A DNA stretch of 64,000 nucleotides. Source: Anastrepha obliqua (Eukaryota; Arthropoda; Insecta; Diptera; Tephritidae). Location of the stretch: assembly GCF_027943255.1 (NCBI RefSeq), contig NC_072895.1:30416001-30480000 (forward strand). Direction: 5' to 3'. Positions 57,476 to 64,000 of this stretch are shown one piece after another. The notes below the pieces were generated by a model, which did not search any database, was not told where the DNA came from, and worked only from the letters and a program-made list of their open reading frames with translations. Numbering within the stretch: the stretch's first letter is position 1; each line of letters opens with the position of its first letter. Made by a program: the position numbers and the translations under genes.

Positions 57476-57780
57476 TTACCATACATTTTTTCCTTCAGAT
57501 ATAATAAAAAAATAATAATAATAACATTAAAACAACAGGTATTATTAACAAACTTGGTTTTATTTGAAATTCTCAAGTAAATCAAAATAATAATAATCAA
57601 TAAGAAGGCATATGCCAATACAAATACGTGAATTTATATATGTACATATGCGCATATACATACATACATATATACGCTCACTTAAGTAGGGGAGAGCAAG
57701 ATGTCGAACGTTGCCGTTCGTTTGCTTTGTTTGCTTTGTCGTTCCTTCCGCTCTTTCGCTTGCAGTTCATTCAATGCAAT

Positions 57781-58067
57781 GAGCAAGGTAACTACATATG
57801 AGCAAGGTAACTACATATGAGCAAGGTAACTACATATGAGCAAGGTAACTACATATGAGCAAGGTAACTACATATGAGCAAGGTAACACTAATATGAGCA
57901 AGGTAACTACATATGAGCAAGGTAACTACATATGAGCAAGGTAACTACATATGAGCAAGGTAACTACATATGAGCAAGGTAACTACATATGAGCAAGGTA
58001 ACACTAATATGAGCAAGGTAACTACATATGAGCAAGGTAACTACATATGAGCAAGGTAACTACATAT
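57781..58067. repeat. 19-bp tandem array with 115-bp higher-order repeat
   Basis: Fifteen units of GAGCAAGGTAACTACATAT. Units 6 and 12 are the 20-bp variant ending ACACTAATAT, so two identical blocks of 5 x 19 + 20 bp occur: 57781-57895 and 57896-58010. Degenerate units follow to about 58140. Confidence 0.97.
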
Positions 58068-59419
58068 GAACAGTAATGAGCAAGGTAACACTAGTATGAG
58101 CAAGGTAACGGCAATGAACAGTAATGAGCAAGGTAACGACACATTTTTTCGTGCGTGCAGCCTGTTAAATCGAATTATAAGACGTTATCACGTCAAAATA
58201 TTTATTTTTGTGGAATTAGCAAGCATTTGAAGGAAAAAACTCTATTTTGGACTAAAATAACGGCACTTAAATAATTATAACAATCGTTTAAATTAATCTA
58301 TCGAAAATCCCCTACGCTCTTCTCTTAAGAAGGTTATTATACAGACGTAGTGAAAAACCTGATTAAAAATATTTAAAATTGTTTGAGTTATGCTGCGTGC
58401 CAATTTCAGAAAACGTGTTTTGAGAAAAACGCGTTTAAAGTTTGGAAATTTGGAGAAGTCGTTAGGTAGCAGTCACTAACCCTTGGTTAAAAGCTTAAAA
58501 TATTTGTGAAATAGACTTCGGTAACGTATAAAACTTCTTGTTCTGTATTTTAAAAGGTTCAAAGAATTTTTTAAGCTTATAAAAAAAAAAAATAATTTTT
58601 TGACAAAAAAATTAATTTTTTTACAGTGGTGTTACCCCTTAAGTCGCATTGTGGCTCGTGGAGAAACTATCGATAAATCACTGCGAAATATCGACCTTAA
58701 AAATGCAATATTCTTCTTAGCTAGGGCATGGGATGCTCTTACTGCGACTTCAATCCAGCCATCGTTTCAGAAATTGTTTGGAAAAGCATCTGAATGCGAT
58801 CTTTCGGAGTTACGATTACAGATAGCTGATGATGCATCCAATATTCAAATCATTGCAACTTTGCTTCGGGATGAATTTAGATCCATTGCAGCAAGTCTCC
58901 CAATTTGAAATCGAGCAATGGATTGTTGAACCTCATTGAGAACTCACAGCTTAAAATGAAGAATAATGTAATGAAGCCGACGAAACAGTCGGCGAAGGAA
59001 CTAATGCCGTGATGCTAAATACGAATAAAATTACATCGGAGGAGGCAATATCAGCATTCAAAATATGCTTGAATTGGGCAGAGCATAACAATGCTATGAC
59101 GCTACAGAGGCTCAGAACCAGTGAGATACTGAATAAGCGAGTGCGTAGAAAGCAAATCAAAATCGAAAATTTCTTTAATTTCAAATGGAACTTATATATA
59201 GGTATAAAGAGTATTTAGTCAATATAATAAAAACAAATACACTTGGATTGCTATCGGTAAAAAAACAATGTACTTTAATTTGTATGCAAAAAAACTCATT
59301 ACTAGCGATAACCTCGAAATTTGCAGCGAGCCGGGGTTTCAATACGTGCATGAATCGAGTTTCTACTGTAAAAACTAAAAAATGATTTTGAGTGATGGAC
59401 ATTTTTATTTTGAATTTTA

Positions 59420-61081
59420 GGGGGCGTCCATAAATTACGTTAGGTGTTTTTTTTTATTTTCTGAACCTCCCTCCCCCCTGGTCAGATGTCGTGAGATTTT
59501 ATTCAACCCCCTCCCCTATCCCCCAATCTCACGTGAGATTTTTCAAAATGTGCGTTTCTTATGTAAACGCGTTGGATTGTTATTGTAAAAAGAGAAAAAA
59601 AAATTTGCTTCGTGCTTTTATTTACAATTAGTTAAGACTAGTAATCAATATTGCTGAGAGTTATAAGTGTAATAAAAATTTAAAGTTTAACAATAGAAGA
59701 CTTAAATCGTAACTACTGCGATTAAAAAAAAAATATCTACTCTAATTCAGTCCATGGAGAATCATGCGCGGTTTCAAGAGAGACTATTGGGACCAACATG
59801 TGCATATGATTTTCAGTAAAATCATCTGCTCCTTCAACTTCGTTCTGATCTAGCCACTCTAAGCCGTTGACGCTTGCGCACAGTAACTCATTAGCTCGTC
59901 TTCTGACAATCCGTGAGGGTCGCTCTTTGCGGAACATACGCGCTTGCTTAGCTGGTCATGTTCTTTAAAGTCCGAAATTGTCAAACGTCCATCAACCTGA
60001 GTGATAGGGTATTGAGGTGGCAGAAAACGTCGTGAAGAATCATATGCAGATCACTCCGGCGTGCGCTGCAGCACTTAGGTCAAGCTCCATATGCAGCTTA
60101 GCAATCTGTTTCTTCATAGTATCTTGTGCTGGAGTGGGACGTACGTTAGATGGTGTAGTGTTCGACATAGCTTCATCCACATCATCGCTGATCACAAGAA
60201 GCTGATTTTGAATTATGTGAAAACAGTGAAGGAAATGACTGCGCTAATATTTTGTAGTTATGATTTTAGCATATTTTATCAAGAATTTCACTGTTTTAGT
60301 TTTTTTTTTATGCTATTAAATGTAACAATAAACTTTATATAAAAAAAGTATTTTCTTAAAAACATATATATTTAACCTGCCTTTTGAAGGAATGCTAAAG
60401 TAGACCGAACTTTTCTCTCAGTGGATTCCCTGAGAAGCCGTTCAATCTCATGTTTAATGTGATGTATTAACTCTTCTTTCTTCGGGAATTTTTGCTTCGA
60501 GGTATTTCATAATTTTATCACATCGTCGTGGCAGGACTTCTTCGCCTTATAGACGTATCTTTTGACGTATGCGTTATAAAAATCTGGATAACTCATTTTA
60601 AATTAGTAAGAGCATGAACTGAGCCGAGTAAAACATTTACAATAATAAACAAAGAAGGTTGGAACCTGTCCGTGTGTCGCTGCCACTCAGCTCGTACGCT
60701 CTTGTTCATTGAGTCGCGCGTTCGGCTGATAGTGGCGCGAAAACAAACGACGGGCTACACTGTACTGTAAATTCAGATTAAATTGAGCTATTTGGTATAA
60801 AACAAATATGGTGGTTTGACAGCAGTAATGTATAACGTCGAAGTATGAATGAAATTATTTTCTTTCGAACGAATTAGTAAATGATCTTAATCATACTACG
60901 ATTACGCTTAAGATCAATCTGGATAATGGACCAACATAGTATAATTTTTTTTGTTTCAATCAGAAAAAAAATTGCGTGATATTTGCCGAGACCCCCCCTC
61001 TCTCCAACGTAAGATTAGATGAGATTTGATTCGACCCCCTCCCCCCCTTAAACATCTCACGTAATTTATGGACGCTCCCTT
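59420..61081. mobile_element. TIR element with GGCGTCCATAAATTACGT ends
   Basis: The left end GGGGGCGTCCATAAATTACG mirrors the right end CGTAATTTATGGACGCTCCC. Next to both ends are C-rich tracts and CACGTGAGAT/CTCACG-type motifs. Minus-strand frames inside give MSYPDFYNAYVKRYVYKAKK (60598) with KEELIHHIKHEIERLLREST, and MSNTTPSNVRPTPAQDTMKK (60169). These are short charged proteins that I do not recognise. Probably a decayed DNA transposon of unassigned superfamily. Confidence 0.65.
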
Positions 61082-61171
61082 CCCTTACGCGCTCTTTACT
61101 CATCTGTTTCTATACTACAGCTGTTTCGTTCACCAGTGCCAAATATGACTGACGTGCGACGCCATTTACAG

Positions 61172-61870
61172 AAACTATAACACATTGGCTGAAAAGTTCA
61201 GGTCCTAACAACGAAAACACGTTTTTTTGTTTGTTTAAAATTAGCTTTATTCATCAACGTAATTTCCATCAGGAACAACGCAGCGCCGCTCTAACATTTC
61301 AATACCTACAAAAGTTGTATTTATCAATTGCCTAAAAATAGGCCTCAGTATCAGCGATGACCTCTTCATTCGGGCAAAATTTCTTACCAGCGAGCATTTT
61401 TTTAGGTCTGCGAATTTGGTAGATATGGGAGCAGTTCGAAGTTCAATTCATGTAGTTTTGCCATTCTTTTGATTGATTTCTGATGCGGTGAGTTGTCTTG
61501 TTTTTGGTCAACAGTGAGCAAACGCGGCACCCACTTTGAACAGAGCTTTCTTACAGTCAAATTCTCATGTAATATAAAGCGAAGACGCCTTTCGATATCT
61601 TTACGAGGTCAGCTAACTCACGTAACTTCACTTTTCGAATATTCAAAGCGATTTTAAGGATTTTGTTGATGTTTTTATGGTGTTGCCGCCTTATTTGAAC
61701 GTCCACTGCATGTGCATCACCGGAGTCTCTACGACCACCTTCGAAGTTAGCAAACCATCGTTTTATTGTTGTTTCTGATGGAGCGGAGTCCTCATAACAC
61801 TTTTCAAGCCATTGCTTTGCTTAACCGAAATTCCTTTTGATCCATTGTTTTGAGAATAACAAAAGTAGCG
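61172..61870 (-). mobile_element. irritans-type mariner, internally deleted
   Basis: The minus-strand start region gives SETTIKRWFANFEGGRRDSG and LNIRKVKLRELADLVKISK. Then, after a gap, it gives KKMLAGKKFCPNEEVIADTE with a C-terminal VVPDGNYVDE. The end TTGGCTGAAAAGTTCAGGTC near 61172 fits irritans-subfamily terminal repeats. The catalytic middle is missing. Confidence 0.75.
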
Positions 61871-62030
61871 TCACCCTTAGCACAATAACTCATGAACTAC
61901 TGAATAGAATATCATGAAATTTTTACAGCTGACTTTATAAGATTGGTGCTAACTGAAAACGACCTGAATGCAATAAAAATAGTTCCATCGACGATTAACG
62001 CTCGGGATATTTCAGCCCATGTGTTATGTA

Positions 62031-63332
62031 CAGGGTCCCGCACTCGAAATGTAACCAACTTCAGACCGCTCGCGCAGCTGATGACCGTGCAGTGCGTCCC
62101 ATGTAGTTGGCTAAATAACAGTCCAGAGCATTGTTTACAAGCGCGCGGAAACATTTTGACGAGAGTAAAGGCGAACAAAGAAAATCAGTAATGGATTTCA
62201 AACGTAAAAGTGAGATTGCATTATATTTGGCTGGAAAATCACAACTAGTGATTGTTCGTGAGCTCGAGCACGTTAAAGTAAATAAAGTTTTTGTTTATCG
62301 CACCATTACCCGAAACGGTCATGGATGACCACCTCCAAAAGACTGCAGCATCACGTGAAATGGTTCAAAAAGTGAACAAGCGACTTGAGCGAAATCCCCG
62401 ACGAAGTACCAATCAAATGGCGAAAGAAATGAAAATATCTGACCGTAGTATCCGCCGCATACTGAAAAATGATCTCAAAGTCAAGCCTTAGAAGATCCAA
62501 AAGGCGCATGATCTCACACCAAAGCAACAACAAGTCAGGCTTGAAAGTTGAAAGAGCGAAGAAGTTGCTTCGCTTGGCCGAAAGCGGTCAATTCCGAACT
62601 CTGTGTTTTCTGACGAGAAAAATTTTCAAATTGAGCCATTCGTAAACTCCCAAAACGATTGGGTTTACTTGACCTACCGTTCATACGAGAATTTGAGTCA
62701 TCGATTGGCCACCAGGAGGCAGCACCCGCCACAGGTAATGGTTTGAGCCAATGAAACCGCAGATGGGCGATCGATCTCTAATAGTTTTCATCGAGCCCGG
62801 CGTCACGGTAAATGCGAAATATTATCGGGAAAATATTTTCGAGGTTGTTTTGAAGCCGTGGGCAGACAAACATTTCGGTGGCAGACCATGGACGTTTCAA
62901 CAGCACTCGGCACCGTCTCACAAAGCTCGAGTGAAGCACGAATGGCGAAAAAACAACGTTCCGAACTTCATGACGTCCACAAAATGGTTCTCAAATTCCC
63001 CAAACGCGAATCCGATGGATTCTTTTCTTTAGGCCATTTTGGAGAGCAAGGTCCGAACTAAAAGATTCACCAGTCTCGAGAACCACTACCTCGCCATTGT
63101 CCGCGAGTGGGCCAAAATACCTGCAAGTCACACTCGGGCAGCTTGCAATTCGTTTCTAAACCGTCCCAAGGCCTTAGTCAGGGCAAAAGGTGGTCATATC
63201 GAGCAAAAGTAAATTAATTCTTAATTTTGTATTATTTTCCCACATTTTTTACTTCGTATTGAATAAAAGTAATTTTCTAAACTAAATTTATGTCCTTTTC
63301 AATTGGTTACACTTCGAGTGCCGCACCCGGTA
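62031..63332 (+). mobile_element. maT-like (DD37D) mariner, copy 2, full length but broken
   Basis: Ends GGGTCCCGCACTCGAAATGT and, mirrored, ACTTCGAGTGCCGCACCCGG. The transposase starts at 62191 (MDFKRKSEIALYLAGKSQLV) and proceeds through RLERNPRRSTNQMAKEMKIS, VFIEPGVTVNAKYYRENI, FQQHSAPSHKARVKHEW and NSPNANPMDS. The second catalytic Asp (QQDSAP in copy 1) is His here, and the frame has several stops (for example 62489). It serves as the uninterrupted reference for the copy at 14433. Confidence 0.85.
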
Positions 63333-64000
63333 AATATTCACGTAGGGTGACTAATTTTGCGCCACCTTGTCGAAACGCTGCCGTGGCAAATGAAGAAACG
63401 CTTGTAGTTTTAATTAATTCTGTTTTATTCTATTGGTTTGTCACACATTATTATTACATTTCTTTAACATTTATATTTGATGCTGATAATCGTATTAAAG
63501 TAAGTTCGTTACTTTTTATTTACACCCGATAAGAAGTGGGTTCGTAGTCACATAAATGTTACATTCACAAATGTAGTTATTATAAAAAATTATTCGTTTT
63601 ACTTATAAAAAAACTTATGATTTACATACAGAGCGGTATACTGATATAGATTAGATTATACAAAAATGTATAGAATTTTCACTTAACATTTTCTTCATTT
63701 AAATATATTCGTATAAATACAAGTTGAAAAATTTTTTTCTATAGCGAAAATTTGCTTATTTTTGTTTTTGTCTTTTATTCAATTATTCAATTTTTAATTT
63801 ACGATAATGCTTTTGTCGAATAGAAAAATAGAAAATAAGTATTTCAAGGAAATTTGTTGCACAAATACAGATGTATGTATGTGTGCGTGTGTGTGTAATT
63901 GTTGTGATTTCATTACACAAAAGCAAATCATCGGCCCAAGTGTGATGCTAATTGGTAGTTGCGAGTGCCAAAGATTGTGGTGTGATGTTCTAGAGAGTTT
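63333..64000. other. unassigned sequence to the window end
   Basis: AT-rich with a short GT-rich patch near 63870-63900; nothing recognised. Confidence 0.4.

Larger units (their letters stand above)
56072..58193. mobile_element. insertion nested in the right foldback arm, carrying satellites
   Basis: ACGTGATAACGTC at 56072-56084 is mirrored by GACGTTATCACGT at 58181-58193. The unit lies where the foldback right arm is interrupted. It holds the AACAT array, a long tandem block with an RTE-like 3' end, and the 19-bp array. No transposase was seen. Its class is unknown. Confidence 0.5.
54669..58638. mobile_element. TTAA-flanked foldback element with nested satellite-bearing insertion
   Basis: TTAA at 54665-54668 and 58639-58642; inverted ends GGGGTAACACCACTGTA. 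Most of the left 760 bp is mirrored in the right half: arms 54973-55433 and 55562-56023 match closely around a GC-rich loop. The mirror continues after an insertion, at about 58305 (ATCCCCTACG), to the end. No transposase is encoded. The TTAA target suggests mobilisation by a piggyBac-type enzyme, which is inference. Confidence 0.75.
54343..59205 (+). mobile_element. pogo/Tigger (jerky-type) transposase remnant, split by a TTAA element
   Basis: The left part (54343-54668) includes KALIVDNAPCYSKEGELKSY and DGQISVMYFPP, the DDE_1 core with its DNAP motif, and then TDQNVVRLTKLK-like sequence. The right part (58639-59205) gives VARGETIDKSLRNIDLKNAI and FFLARAWDALT. It ends with SEEAISAFKICLNWAEHN and LRTSEILNKRVRRKQIKIEN, the C-terminal tail typical of jerky-type proteins. 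Removing 54669-58638 plus one TTAA restores the frame at KKSLLSRIVARG. Other frameshifts show it is dead. Confidence 0.75.

Noticed and set aside
57781..58140. CRISPR-like regular array
   Set aside because: Units are contiguous 19-bp repeats without spacers, in a eukaryotic context; it is a tandem satellite.
1..64000. LTR retrotransposons or endogenous retrovirus-like elements
   Set aside because: I looked for gag, protease and LTR-type RT motifs and paired direct long repeats; none was found.

Overview
The window is nuclear DNA of a higher fly (Diptera, Brachycera). A tephritid fruit fly is the best guess: the four host genes have clear Drosophila counterparts, introns are short apart from a few swollen by transposons, and the base composition is AT-rich with dense Tc1/mariner, piggyBac, Harbinger, jockey-like and tRNA-SINE debris. 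The family call is inference, because no species marker can be read directly.

Host genes. (1) 2123-9272 (+): a five-exon gene for a stand-alone MH2-domain protein like Drosophila Expansion. (2) 24687-27377 (+): a complete single-exon PIWI-clade Argonaute, closest to Aubergine, with all catalytic residues. (3) 30498-33324 (-): l(2)dtl/Cdt2, the substrate receptor of the CRL4 ubiquitin ligase, four exons, 807 codons. (4) 35510-48986 (+): dgt5, the HAUS5/augmin subunit, eight exons joining to a 710-residue protein. l(2)dtl and dgt5 are divergent neighbours about 2.2 kb apart.

Everything else recognisable is repeat-derived. 0-2 kb: a mariner scrap and an AT-rich tandem repeat. 2.2-8.9 kb: introns of the MH2 gene holding a mariner broken by a LINE, another LINE tail and a second mariner. 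10.4-11.6 kb: jockey-type reverse transcriptase. 14.4-17.7 kb: a maT-like mariner interrupted by Harbinger DNA. 18.2-23.7 kb: a SINE and a row of non-autonomous terminal-inverted-repeat elements, including two 471-bp MITEs. 28.2-29.5 kb: a minisatellite. 36-45 kb and 45.5-47.2 kb: two dgt5 introns filled with piggyBac, mariner, Tc1 and LINE copies. 49.3-54.1 kb: a mariner and a second piggyBac. 54.3-59.2 kb: a pogo/jerky-type transposase split by a 3.97-kb TTAA-flanked foldback element that itself contains an insertion loaded with satellite arrays. 59.4-63.3 kb: an unclassified TIR element, an irritans-type mariner and a second maT copy.

The most unusual structure is the nested foldback/satellite element at 54.7-58.6 kb. 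The host genes share no pathway: they cover tube morphogenesis (MH2 protein), piRNA silencing of transposons (Aub), replication control (Cdt2) and spindle microtubule nucleation (augmin). No LTR retrotransposon, rRNA gene or CRISPR array was seen.
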